Assembly: GCF_025370935.1 (NCBI RefSeq)
Contig: NC_133493.1
Location: 13,636,157 to 13,700,156 of the forward strand
DNA: 64,000 bases
From: Choristoneura fumiferana
Taxonomy: Eukaryota > Arthropoda > Insecta > Lepidoptera > Tortricidae
Direction of reading: 5' to 3'
Shown here: piece by piece, positions 10,651-21,973 of the stretch
Layout: each line of letters starts with the position of its first letter
Position numbering within the stretch: position 1 is the first letter of the stretch
Translations under genes and position numbers: made by a program
The notes under the pieces: generated by a model
What the model was told of the DNA's origin: nothing
Databases searched by the model: none
The model's input: only the letters and a program-made list of their open reading frames with translations

Positions 10651-11761
10651 GCAATGGTTTAAAAAATCCTGTACAATCATTTAACCCACATTCGGCTACT
10701 GATTATTACCTAATACGATGCAAGTGGAGAAATATTTTCATTCGAAAAAAATTAAGCTTTTATAGGTATAAAAGTTAAGTAACAAGAACAACTAGAAAGA
10801 AGACTTAACATGACGTTCGAGTCTAACATCTGGTAGCATGGTGAACGGTTATGTTGCTTTGAGGATGAGCACTGGTTAAGTTCGAAACGCGTCAGTGTCT
10901 GTGTGTGTTCTTACAATGTGGAGGTGGAGTAGCATGAACACACATTTGTTGCACAGACGTAGCTATTACTTAGTTATATTAGTTTTTATTTTCTTATTTT
11001 AATGTTTTTCCACTTGTATCGTATCTTATTAGTATAAGTAGCCTTACAGGGGTTAAATTATAGTACAGTCAAGTGCAAAAATATGGACTTATCTAACTCT
11101 TCAAAAATATGTATCATCAGCCAAATAAGGTCTATCAATTTTTAAACAAGTTCCTATCAAATGAATGTCGCTAAAGTCGAACTTTCAGGTTGACAGACAC
11201 TTTTATTGGCATTATTGTTTTATGACATGCAAGCGATTATCAGCTTTAGGGTGGTAGACCACATATTTGGCTGATGGTACCGCATATTCCTATTCCGACA
11301 TAATAAAATGAGGCCGTGGTACGAGTAAAATATTTTTGACTAGCTTATGCCCGCGACTACGTCTGCGCGGATCTAGGTTATCGCGGTGCGCCCTCTACCG
11401 AATAAAAGGTATCCTATGTTGATCCTTTGGGTTCAAACTACCTATATACCAAATTTCATCAAAATCGGTTCAGTGATTTCGACGTGAAAGGGTAACAGAC
11501 AGACAGACAGACAGACAGAGTTACTTTCGCATTTATAATTTTATATAGTAGGATTGTTTCAAATACTTTATAGTATTTTTACTATGTATAGCATGATAAG
11601 AGGATCTTTTGTGTTGTCTGTATGTATGTGTTGATTAATTCAGAAGAATCGCTACAATGCACAGCTGCTTCTTCCTGCAGGATGTTAACTTCCGAAACCA
11701 AAGTTCATAACGCGTACAAATTGCAATATCTATGTTTTGTTCGTGAGAAAGTACCTACCTA
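10650..11761. other. Repeat-bearing intergenic region
   Basis: 10855-10990 half MITE; 11085-11285 inverted-repeat element; 11340-11550 dispersed repeat with (ACAG)n. Confidence 0.5.
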
Positions 11762-12435
11762 CTTTTCACTAGTATTATAAATAAGAAAGTTTGGAAGTCT
11801 GTTTGTCTTTTCACATCTAAACTGCTGAACCGATTCTGCAGGGCACAGGCCTCCTCTGGGATTGAGAAAGCTTGAGCCACAGTTTAAACGTGCATTTCTT
11901 CGCAGGTGTGTAATAATAATTGTAGACAGTGATTCATACCGGGCGTGGCCTGTAATACGAGCAAATAAGTAATTAAACCATAGATCGTACTCGTCAAACT
12001 GAACAACATTAGTTCAGCGACTTTTAAAAATAATTAGTTTTTTAATTTTTATCACACTTTTAAGTTTATTCGAAGAAGCAATGTAAAGCAAAATGCTTGA
12101 TGTTTGTAGCGTGACAGGCGACGTCAGTTGTGTTCTAGGATGGCGTACATTGATAGCAGTATTTAATTTGTATGAAAAAAGAAAAATTCAAAGACTCCAT
12201 TATTTTTAAAAGTCGCTAAACTAATGTTGTTCAGTTTGACGAGGACGATCTACGATTTAATTTTTTGCTCGTATTACAGGCCACACCCGGTATAATGGAG
12301 AAAAATGGAGAATAATAATAAAGCAAATGAATGAAACGGTGCTAAAAATAGTTAGGTATAGTTTTTAATAATATATAATTTAAAATCACCTCGTTATTTG
12401 AGTAAAAAAAAGTCATTTACTACACTATTATTATA

Positions 12436-13042
12436 AAGTGTGTACACGATAAGATCCGGGCATGCCTGATCTGGTGTATCTTTGTAATGAATGCTAATTT
12501 TCAAGCAGCACTTTTTTGTAATAGTCAGTGGTTATGAAACTAAATACAATCACAATAAAACGTTAGAGCGTCTGTGTTTTAGCTTTATGTATTTCACTGT
12601 CCCTAAAATTGCTCTGTACATTAGGATATTATCTTTCCAATAAAAATCATGATGTTACTGTTTTCTACTTGGCAGAGTCGGCAAAACTTTCTCATCCAAG
12701 CACCAAAAGTAGTTTTTATTATGGTAGGCATTTTTCTGTCAAAAAAATCATCAAAGTTAAAACACTTCCAAACTACCTCAATCTGTAGTCAATTCGAAAA
12801 ATATTAGCTGTCGTGAAAAGACAATGTTATAAGCTATAAAGTGGATAGTCCAATTTTAAAAAAATATATAAACTTTGCATAAAAACCTAGAAAAGACCGT
12901 CAGAAGACGCTGTACAAAATAATTTAGGCACAGTCTAATATATAAAGCTAAAACTCGCCCTAACTTTTTATTATGATTATGTTATTGTTATTATAAAGAT
13001 ACACCAGATCAGGCATGCCCGGATTTTATCGTGTACACACTT
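12436..13042. mobile_element. Mariner-like non-autonomous element, ~50-bp TIRs, copy A
   Basis: Ends AAGTGTGTACACGATAA and inner GGGCATGCCTGATCTGGTG, inverted at the right. Flanked by TA. No transposase. Copy B at 25807-26418. Confidence 0.7.
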
Positions 13043-13370
13043 TACTGCATTATTTTTAGGGAAATTTAGGAAACAAAATATGCTATGTAATAGTTTTTTT
13101 GTGTGCATTTTGTGCCTTTTGGCTTCCGCGTGCGTTCATTTCACATTAGATTATAAAAAAGATATAGTATTTTTGATTAAAATATAGCATAATGTAAGTA
13201 TCACTTTTTTTTGCTGGACCGTGCGTGTTATCAAACTATGAACATATAAAGGTTTGAAAATAAAGATAAAGCTACAGTTACAGATGCTAGTTACTAGCAC
13301 GAAAGCATGCTACTATTGAGCAAATGCTACCTACTAGCATGTGTGTATAGGACACGTGCTACTATCAAGT

Positions 13371-13534
13371 ATCGAAAATACAAACTGAAACATAGACTAA
13401 AACCAGAAAAAGAGAACAGCGCTGGGAATCGAACCCAGGTCCTCAGCATTCCGTTCTGCGTGCTATATCGTTTTACCACCACTGGACTTTTTCTGGTTTT
13501 TCTGTGTATCTATGTTTCAGTTTGTATTTTCGAT
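13371..13534 (-). mobile_element. tRNA-like core between inverted arms, copy A
   Basis: Arms ATCGAAAATACAAACTGAAA... and its complement flank a core which on the - strand has CTGGGTTCGATTCCCAG, a perfect T-arm/box B, and an upstream TGGTGGTAAAACG, box A-like. Copy B at 26744-26912. Confidence 0.6.
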
Positions 13535-13629
13535 GTGGATTTTACGGGATGACCGTTAAAGTAACAAAATTTGGAGTTGAAATAAAAAATACAAAAAGAC
13601 TCCAAAATACTATTAAGTATGCTTGCTTA

Positions 13630-13858
13630 TAATACAAATACAAATACAAATCATTTATTGCGGACTTTAGAATCCATAGTGTTAGTAAATACAATTATAA
13701 TCTTATCGCTATGGTTAGTAATTATAATTAATTACAAATGAAAAAAAAAATAAAGACTAAAGACGCCTGGACATCGGCAGTACAGGCGCGTTAGCTGCAC
13801 GTATCGTTGAAGCAGCGGTGAGTCCCAGCGGTGGGCTAACATGCACAGGATGCTATAC
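13630..13858 (-). mobile_element. Insertion present only in copy A of the repeated block
   Basis: Begins with AATACAAATACAAATACAAA and ends before ATACTTCAGG. Copy B (near 27005) lacks it. It looks like a LINE/SINE 3' end inserted on the - strand. Confidence 0.6.
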
Positions 13859-14268
13859 TTCAGGTACTAGTATGCTTATAAGCATGCTATTACCAGCATG
13901 TGTATGGCGGCCTTTAGACAGAAAGAAATACTACCTTTTGTCGTTTAGAAAGAGACAGCTTACGTTTTTTTTTTAAATACTACAATAACAATGCTATATA
14001 ACCTAACCAACAAAAAGTTGGAAAACCCCCGACATTGTCAATTCATAGTTCAATATCTCAAAAAGCGGCTGAACCGATTTCGATAAAACATGTCTAAGAA
14101 CCATCGCTAGAAACCTGCTTTCAAATAGCGGTCAAACTTATAATATCCCTCTTTTTGCGTCGGGTGTTAAAAAGGAGCGAGACGAGTATGATTTTAACTA
14201 AAGTGTTGGTCGATTCCGTAGTGATCCGCTACGGTCCGCTTCATTGGAAGGGTAGCCTTAGTCTTAAG

Positions 14269-14870
14269 TAGGGATGTCACGAATATTTGTATTCGCATTC
14301 GCATATGCGAATAATCGTATCATTTTAAACATTCGCATCAACATTCGCATTCGCATAAAACGATGCGAATATTTTGCGAATGCGAATGTGTGCAAGTTTA
14401 GAATAGAATAGAAACGTTTATTCGCTAATTCGCAAATTACATAAGTACACAAAATAAAACAAGTATAAATTAAATATTAATGACAGTATTTGCGAAATCG
14501 CGAAACGGTCTCAGCTCAGCATAGTGTTGCATGTCAGCATAGCAAGTCGTGACGTGTGTCGCCTGCGTCGGCTACCGGACGCCGAGACACCGACTCACGC
14601 ATGCGCAAAGCGCGCCAACCCGTATTACGTGATTAATTTTGACCAAAAGAAAGCACTTATACTTGTAACATCCAAATTTGACAGATTGACGGATCTAGTT
14701 CGCAAATATCTGATACTTCAAAAAAAATATTGTTATAAATAAAAAATACGCAAGTTGAGTTTTTAGTGTACTCCCTTAATATTCGCATTCGCATTCGCAA
14801 ATTCGCGTCCTAAATATTCGCATCCGCATTCGCATTCGCGAATGTGATAATGAAATTCGTGTCATCCTTA
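14269..14870. mobile_element. hAT-like non-autonomous element, copy A
   Basis: TIRs TAGGGATGTCACGAAT and TAAGGATGACACGAAT. 8-bp target duplication GTCTTAAG at 14261-14268 and 14871-14878. Subterminal arrays of ATTCGC/GCGAAT. It has about 150 bp more internal sequence than copy B. Confidence 0.85.
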
Positions 14871-14877
14871 GTCTTAA

Positions 14878-15069
14878 GCCACGTTTCCAACAGAGATGTG
14901 CGAGGTTGTGTTGCGACCGAGGAATGTTTTTCATGAACCAATAGAAACGCTTCATTTACCCTCGCACTGCACATCTCTGGTGAATACAGCTTAGCGGAGC
15001 GAGGATAGGTAAATGAAACGTCCTCGCAACTCGCAACACATCCTCGCACATCTCTGGTGGAAACGTAGC
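14878..15069. mobile_element. MITE with ~40-bp TIRs, copy A
   Basis: TIR GCCACGTTTCCAACAGAGAT against GCTACGTTTCCACCAGAGAT. Copy B is at 27947-28137. A broken copy split by a SINE is at 40104-40480. Confidence 0.75.
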
Positions 15070-15828
15070 TTTAGAATTCAATATACAGGATGTGTATTCG
15101 TAAAATATATCAGTAGTGTGTTATATGTTATCTTGCGAATTTATTGAAATTATTTAGTATGTAAGATAGGTCATAATAATTGTTTGGACGCATTTTTAGC
15201 TATTATTTTAAGTAATTGTAAGTATAGTCCATTTTTTTCTTTTAAAAACAACTTAAAATACAAATGAATAATAATGGTTTTGAGGGCTATAAATTTTCAG
15301 AAGTGAGCGTCTTGAAATATTCTTGAATAGTATCAATTGTCAAAGGTGCTTTATTTTATTATGTTAAAGAAAAAATGAAAACTAGACTTAAAAATAAAAA
15401 TTATAAGTAAAAGATTTGCCCCAGATCGCTGCGTATTTTATTTTTAAGTCTAGTTTTTAATTTTAGTTTTAATTGTATACTGTTATTTTATTAGCTACTT
15501 TTATGTTTAAATTAAATAGATTGATTTCTTTTAAAAAAATGATATTTGTGTAGCTATTGCTGTGATATTAGACTTCTACATTATTAATAGCTTTTAAGTA
15601 TTGTTATTTGCTTTATTAAATTTATCAAATAAATTCTTTCATTATATGATTTCGAAGTGTTTTTTAGAGTTCCGTAGTCGTACAATCGTATATTTACTAC
15701 CCTAACCACTCTTACTACCTTATACTTACTTATAACTTCACCACCCTTAAGCGCTCGGATGAGTTAAACGGACGTCACTTTGCATCAGATAGAACATTGT
15801 AGAACATTGTCTTAAAGTTTAAGACTTA

Positions 15829-15969
15829 GGGCCTGTTTCACCATCCATTGATTAGTGTTAACTGACGGTTAAATGTGATGCCATCTCTATTTGTTTTGTT
15901 CGAATAGACGGAGACGGCATCACATTTAACCGTCACTTAACTGTAATTTATGGATGGTAAAACAGTCCC
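15829..15969. mobile_element. MITE, GGGCCTGTTTCACCATCC termini
   Basis: Inverted ends with the inner arms ACGGTTAAATGTGATGCC. TTTAAGACTTA occurs on both sides. Copy B at 28897-29037. Confidence 0.65.
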
Positions 15970-17411
15970 TTAAACTTTAAGACTTAATGGTAATTACTTA
16001 ATTAGATTGCGTGATGGTGATTGGTTAGATTAGATGTGCGTCAAACGCATTCCGTTTTAACTGTAAGTACTAGAAAGTTGTTTTTAGCGGGGTAGTTTCG
16101 CCATGTCTATCCATCTGTATGTCTGTCCGCGGCTAAGCTCAGGGACCGTTTGTACTAGAAAGCTGTCATTTAGCACGAATATACATATCAATCACGCCAA
16201 CAGTAATAGAGTTCCTTGTCAGAAACATTCTAAAGTTGTAATTTTTATAATAAGAGAATTAAAAAAAGATATCTATATGCGTAATTTCTTCATTAATACT
16301 GTTGTGTTCTTGTTGTGTTAGAAATAATCTAATCATCACGTTCTATTCATCTTCGTCCAAAGGGTAGACACGTAATGGGCATGGGTTCCGTCACCGAAAA
16401 AGTTTGAGAACCGCTTTTATAATTTATGGTAATGAGATTCTCTGTGTGTAGTAGACGCGACTGTTTATAACCATTACTTTTAATTATCTTGAGCATAGCA
16501 ATTAAATGGCGGTATGCAAAATAAATAAAAAACTCATTTTAGTATTGTTTACAACTTAATTCATTTATGTATTCGAAGGACATCATTAGAAGCTAATAAA
16601 ATTGAAATATGTCTGACATCAGAATTTTATAGCATTTTTATTGCTTGAATAATTACGAGAACATGTAAAGAATTCTTATTCTTAGGAACCTATGTTTTAT
16701 TTCAGATAGACAAATGTGAAACAAGCATGCTAATATAATGTCGTGTATGTGTAGAGTCACCGGTACCAATCCTACTAATAATATTATTATAAATACGAGT
16801 TTGTGAGTGAGTATGTTCGTTACTCCTTCAAGCTGAAACGGCTGGACGGATTTTGATGAAAGTTGGCAAAAAGTTAGTTCATAATCTGGATTAAAACAAA
16901 TAATACTTTTATCCCGATATTATTATGGGATAGGGATCTATGTTACACCAGCTACCTCCGAAATAATTTTTACATTTCGAATCTTTATCGAAGTTTATTC
17001 AAAGCATCGCTAGAGAACCCTCTTACTTCAGCAGCCAGGGTTTCGGCAGCTATATATGATCCGGTTCGAAGGAAACATAGGAAAGTCTCCATGTTACATA
17101 GGAAAGTTTGCCTAATAATGTGCTACTTTCGACTTTACGAAGTTTTTTTAAAGTACATGCAAAACCTCTACTTCATCAGGGTTTCGGCAGCTACATATGA
17201 TCCGGTTCGAAGGAAACATAGGAAAGTTCCGGTACATAGGAAAGTGCCTAATAATGTGTGTCTTTGAGGTTACATAGCTTTTTTTAAAGTACATGCAAAG
17301 CTGTGATTGGTCATATTTTCGCAGCTTCATATTGATCCGGTTTGAAGGAAACATAGTAAGTTCCGGTACATAGGAAAGTGGCTAATAATGTGTGTCTTTG
17401 ACGGTTACAAA

Positions 17412-18231
17412 NNNNNNNNNNNNNNNNNNNNNNNNNNNNNNNNNNNNNNNNNNNNNNNNNNNNNNNNNNNNNNNNNNNNNNNNNNNNNNNNNNNNNNNNN
17501 NNNNNNNNNNNNNNNNNNNNNNNNNNNNNNNNNNNNNNNNNNNNNNNNNNNNNNNNNNNNNNNNNNNNNNNNNNNNNNNNNNNNNNNNNNNNNNNNNNNN
17601 NNNNNNNNNNNNNNNNNNNNNNNNNNNNNNNNNNNNNNNNNNNNNNNNNNNNNNNNNNNNNNNNNNNNNNNNNNNNNNNNNNNNNNNNNNNNNNNNNNNN
17701 NNNNNNNNNNNNNNNNNNNNNNNNNNNNNNNNNNNNNNNNNNNNNNNNNNNNNNNNNNNNNNNNNNNNNNNNNNNNNNNNNNNNNNNNNNNNNNNNNNNN
17801 NNNNNNNNNNNNNNNNNNNNNNNNNNNNNNNNNNNNNNNNNNNNNNNNNNNNNNNNNNNNNNNNNNNNNNNNNNNNNNNNNNNNNNNNNNNNNNNNNNNN
17901 NNNNNNNNNNNNNNNNNNNNNNNNNNNNNNNNNNNNNNNNNNNNNNNNNNNNNNNNNNNNNNNNNNNNNNNNNNNNNNNNNNNNNNNNNNNNNNNNNNNN
18001 NNNNNNNNNNNNNNNNNNNNNNNNNNNNNNNNNNNNNNNNNNNNNNNNNNNNNNNNNNNNNNNNNNNNNNNNNNNNNNNNNNNNNNNNNNNNNNNNNNNN
18101 NNNNNNNNNNNNNNNNNNNNNNNNNNNNNNNNNNNNNNNNNNNNNNNNNNNNNNNNNNNNNNNNNNNNNNNNNNNNNNNNNNNNNNNNNNNNNNNNNNNN
18201 NNNNNNNNNNNNNNNNNNNNNNNNNNNNNNN
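17412..18231. other. Assembly gap, 820 N
   Basis: Run of N; content unknown. Frames drawn across it are meaningless. Confidence 0.99.
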
Positions 18232-18300
18232 AGACCCACTTGCTTGTTTGTTTATACCGGTCGAATAAAAAAAAATATTATCATATTAAAAAAAAAAACC
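18232..18300 (+). mobile_element. SINE family 2, 3' end at gap edge
   Basis: Only the final GACCCACTTGCTTGTTTG ... GTCGAATAAAAA part survives after the N run. Confidence 0.6.
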
Positions 18301-19514
18301 TACTAAAAAATCATAAAGTTTGTGTCTATGGCGTGCGCGTGTTAGTTTATTACTGTCACGCTGAAACAGCATGGAAGCATTTGCATTAAATTTTGTACGT
18401 ATTAGATACCTGAATATTCAAAATAATAAGTACCATAAAGCTACTTTTTTCATATATATTTCATGTATATTCTAAACGGGATTGGGATAAAGTCTCAAAT
18501 TTTCATCCAATACGATTAGAGACATTAAATTTGGTGCAGGCACAAAAACACAGATAGTTCAGAACTCAATTCTCCTGTATGTACTTCACTTCATACTACG
18601 CTCGGCGGTCGCTTCTAGGGTGTCAACTATGCTTATGCACAAAAAAACTATCGTGGTAGTTGCACTCGTATCAGTGTTGGATTTATTGTTGACAATGAAA
18701 CGGGACAGAATGGAAATATAAATTAATAACTAAAATATTTTTAATTTAATTGACATTGTTATATTATAACTTGTCACAAATATAAATATCTTGCCGACGA
18801 TTTCATAATTGGCCGGAAATTCACGATTATTAATTTAAACAACGTCCACTGAACCCTTTATTAATAACTTTTTTTTGTTGCTTCCATTAGTGCACAAAAA
18901 AAAGTTCACAGACGCGTGTCTCAAGACGGATGCACTTCGCACTCCCACGTCCCAACCGGTCGCGAGATATCGTGTCCGTGAGCAGTGTTCTGTGTGTGCG
19001 TTGCTCGACGCACTTGCATTGGAGATTGACTTCTTGAACTATCTGTGTTTTGTGGTGCAAGGTTAATTTTTTATGCACACACCACACACACAAAAAATAC
19101 GCCTGTATTCCCAAATGGGTAGGCATCAGCACACAAAACGTTACCGCTTACGGAGCCCTTTTTAGCAATTTTAAGGTTTTAGTTTGACAAAAACGGTACA
19201 ATATGACAGGTTGCTAAGCCTGTCGCTACGGTATACCTTAACCTATTATCCTCAGTCGCCTCTTATGACATCCGCTTCAAATTTGACGGGTACCTAATAC
19301 TAACCGACACGGGACCCACAACGGGTTATGCAATATAAAGAAATCGTATAAATCATTTATTATTCATTTAATAATATTTTTTGGCGAATTCCTACAGGGT
19401 TTTAGATCTGAATTCTATAAAGCTTTGAATGTGAATAATTTATTCTAATGGACATTTTTTTTACGAACATCCTGCCAAAGAAACTATTCTTTGTTTATAA
19501 TTATAGTATATATA
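18300..19514. other. Left part of the gap-bounded contig
   Basis: No supported gene. 19080-19320 looks like a dispersed lepidopteran repeat (TTCCCAAATGGGTAGGCATC; CCTCAGTCGCCTCTTATGAC). Confidence 0.4.
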
Positions 19515-19674
19515 TGTGGGTCGGAGGGCTTAGAAGTAAAACATTTGTTACCAAATAAACCACTTTTTATTTATTATTTGCACAAGCACAAAAAAAACTC
19601 AACACATCGTCCGCCATTAATCGAGAGAGAGAGAGAGAGAGCGAGTGTTGCCACAGGCCAAAAAAAATCCTACA
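19515..19674 (-). repeat. 3' LTR
   Basis: On the + strand it begins TGTGGGTCGGAGGGCTTAGA and ends ATCCTACA. It contains a (GA)n tract. It is 160 bp, a near-identical match to 24095-24247. Confidence 0.93.
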
Positions 19675-20085
19675 TATCTCGGCCATCCTTAAGTAGTTTG
19701 ACCTCAAACTATAAACTTTACAAAATAAAAAAATCCACTTAGGTCATACCTAACTTTTGTTACACAAAACAAATTATTATTGTTTATCAATCAACAGATA
19801 ATCATTTCAACAAGATTAAAAATACTTCAAAAATTCTCACACATTGTCAGACTTTATCAATCTTATTTTTTTAATAAATCAATCTACTTATATAACAACT
19901 TCTATTACACAAAACTAAATAATAATCATTTATCAACTAGATCAACCTTAATCAAAGAGAAAAAGAATCTCAACTACTGTCATTGTAATTTTACCAGTTA
20001 CCAGTCTTATTTTTTTTTAAATTATAAATAGTCTTTAGTCCGGGTAAGTCTTAGTCAATATTTTAGGTCTCATTCCGAGTCAGAG

Positions 20086-20310
20086 TCATCTCCTGCCCAT
20101 CGCTTCATGTAGTCTGCAGATGAATATGTTTTTTAGGCCCTCTGTATCATTAGTTAGCTTCTCAACTTTATACCTATCATTTCTGCCCACTGATACCACC
20201 TTGTAGGGTCCGAGGTACTTGGCTCTAAGCTTTAAGGTATTGCCAAACTGGGTCCTCTTAATCGCAACCAGGTCCCCCTCAACATACTTCACACTAGCCT
20301 TCTCTTCTTG
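20086..20310 (-). CDS. pol: integrase C-terminal GPY/F domain
   Basis: The EGDLVAIKRTQ then LRAKYLGPYKVVSV pattern is the GPY/F module. It is the end of the polyprotein. Positions 19675-20085 hold no recognisable frame. Confidence 0.8.
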   Translation of the reverse strand, partial: QEEKASVKYVEGDLVAIKRTQFGNTLKLRAKYLGPYKVVSVGRNDRYKVEKLTNDTEGLKNIFICRLHEAMGRR

Positions 20311-20355
20311 TCATATCCTTTCTTGTTCTCCTCTTGAATCTTCAATATCTGGTTC

Positions 20356-20979
20356 CTAGCATCCTCTCCTACTATCTCTCTCTTCCATGAAACTCCTCTG
20401 CCATTCCTCATCCAGTAAATTTGTTAAATTCAGGTCCTCTTTCTGCTTCAACTTAACTCCCAATAAAAGTTCACATGGTGTAGTCTTCACGCTTCTATGG
20501 TAAGTGCTGTTAAGAGCTCTTTGCAGCTTACTTGCATGTTTATACCAGTGTGATGGCTCCTCTAAACACAGCTTAGTCAGTACCGATATAATAGTTCTAT
20601 GGACAATTTCCACCTGCCCGTTTCCTCTGGGTACTCCAGTAGTGATTTTGTAGTGTTCAATCCCCTCCTGATTACAAAATTCCTCAAAATCCTTGCTGGT
20701 AAAAGCGGCTCCTCTGTCACTAATGATTCTAGTAGGATTTCCAAATGTCTGCTGGAAAATCATCAATTTATCCAAAGTTTCCTTTGCTGTCACTGTCTTC
20801 ACTGGGAAAATCCATGTAAATTTTGTAAAAGCATCTACTAGCGTTAATATATAATTGTACTTCTTTTTGGTTTCAGCTAATGGTCCAATGTGATCTATAT
20901 GCATGGTATGTAGTGGTTGACTCTCCTTCACTATGGGGTTCAAGAAACCCTCCTGCTTCCCTCCTTTCCTTGACGCCAA
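20356..20979 (-). CDS. pol: integrase catalytic core
   Basis: The DDE core is visible: Asp in MHIDHIGPL, Asp in RIISDRGAAF, Glu in GNGQVEIVHRT. It ends with a stop near 20356 created by small frame changes. Confidence 0.88.
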   Translation of the reverse strand: MASRKGGKQEGFLNPIVKESQPLHTMHIDHIGPLAETKKKYNYILTLVDAFTKFTWIFPVKTVTAKETLDKLMIFQQTFGNPTRIISDRGAAFTSKDFEEFCNQEGIEHYKITTGVPRGNGQVEIVHRTIISVLTKLCLEEPSHWYKHASKLQRALNSTYHRSVKTTPCELLLGVKLKQKEDLNLTNLLDEEWQRSFMEERDSRRGC

Positions 20980-21569
20980 AATGCATGGAACACAATTAGC
21001 ATAAATCTCTCAAGTTTGCTTTTCAGGTCTTTGATATAATAATTTTCCCTCAATACTTCTTCTGTTTTCTTCAGTCCAAAATGTCCAATTCCATGAGCTC
21101 TTCCTATTACTTCATTCTCCATTCCTTTTGGTATTATTAGCCTGTTTTGTCCTCTATAAAGTAGTCCGTTTTCCATATAATAATCATCATATTGTTTCTC
21201 TTCCAGTACTTTACTAATGGCTCTCAATCCATCATCCAACTTCTGTGCTTTCTGTATTCTGTAGTGTAGTTCAGTCTTCAAGAACATAGTGATGGGATTG
21301 CGACTGAGTGAATCCGTGTGCTTCATTTTCTCCCCTGCTCTATGCTCAACTGAGTAGTCATAATCTTGTAATATAAGTACCCACCTGGCTATTCTAGTAC
21401 ACAAATCTTTCTTTTTGAGAGTCATTTCAAAGGCAGAACAATCAGTCACAATCTTGAATTTTATTCCAAATAAATATTTGCGAAACTTCTTCACTCCTTC
21501 TACTATGGCCAATGCCTCCAACTCATAGCTGCTGTACTTCCTTTCTGCATCTGTTGTCTTTCTGCTCAT
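20940..21569 (-). CDS. pol: RNase H and integrase zinc-binding region
   Basis: ERKYSSYELEALAIVEGVKK and FKIVTDCSAF are RNase H motifs. The AHGIGHFGLKKTEE block is the HH half of the integrase HHCC finger. The cysteine half is pushed out of frame by a break near 20980. Confidence 0.85.
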   Translation of the reverse strand: MSRKTTDAERKYSSYELEALAIVEGVKKFRKYLFGIKFKIVTDCSAFEMTLKKKDLCTRIARWVLILQDYDYSVEHRAGEKMKHTDSLSRNPITMFLKTELHYRIQKAQKLDDGLRAISKVLEEKQYDDYYMENGLLYRGQNRLIIPKGMENEVIGRAHGIGHFGLKKTEEVLRENYYIKDLKSKLERFMLIVFHAFWRQGKEGSRRVS

Positions 21570-21973
21570 GTAGTGAACAGGGTGTAAATCCCATCTTCTC
21601 CACTTTGTTGCAACAGGATTGCAGCATATCCATCTATGGAAGCATCAGTATGCATTTCTGTATGCAGTTCCGGGTCATAAATCTTGAGAACAGGTTCACT
21701 ACATAATGCAGTCTTTAGCATCATGAAAGCTTGTCTCTGCTCTTCATTAAATTGAAACTCCTTCCCTTTCCGCAGAAGGTCAGTTAACGGCTTTGCAATC
21801 AAGGAAAAATTCTTTATGAACTTGCGAAAGTAAGAAGTAAGCCCAATAAAGCTTTGTACTTGTTTCAAATTTGATGGTTCTGGAAACTTCATTACTGCGT
21901 CTGTTTTGTCACATGATGGTCTCACTTTCCCGTCTTCAATAATATGCCCTAAATACTCGACCCTGGTGCACAT
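21566..21973 (-). CDS. pol: RT thumb/connection and start of RNase H
   Basis: It carries the YLGHIIEDGKVRPS motif typical of the gypsy RT thumb, IGLTSYFRKFIKNFS, and the TDASIDGYAAILLQQ start of the RNase H domain. It overlaps the preceding frame and is shifted relative to it. Confidence 0.85.
   Translation of the reverse strand: MCTRVEYLGHIIEDGKVRPSCDKTDAVMKFPEPSNLKQVQSFIGLTSYFRKFIKNFSLIAKPLTDLLRKGKEFQFNEEQRQAFMMLKTALCSEPVLKIYDPELHTEMHTDASIDGYAAILLQQSGEDGIYTLFTT

Larger units (their letters stand above)
11762..17411. repeat. Large repeated block, copy A (ends at assembly gap)
   Basis: It is collinear with 25175-30440. Both contain the same hAT-like, mariner-like and other MITEs at the same places. 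From 17040 to the gap the sequence iterates three times a block containing GGCAGCTACATATGATCCGG. It contains no host gene. Confidence 0.9.

Noticed and set aside
14810..15049. 79-codon frame conserved between 14.8 and 27.9 kb
   Set aside because: It lies across the end of the hAT-like element and a MITE; its conservation reflects the repeated block.
17382..18389. Long open frames across the 820-N run
   Set aside because: They consist almost entirely of N; no coding evidence.
20599..20841. Plus-strand frames inside the gypsy element
   Set aside because: Antisense shadows of integrase and RT.
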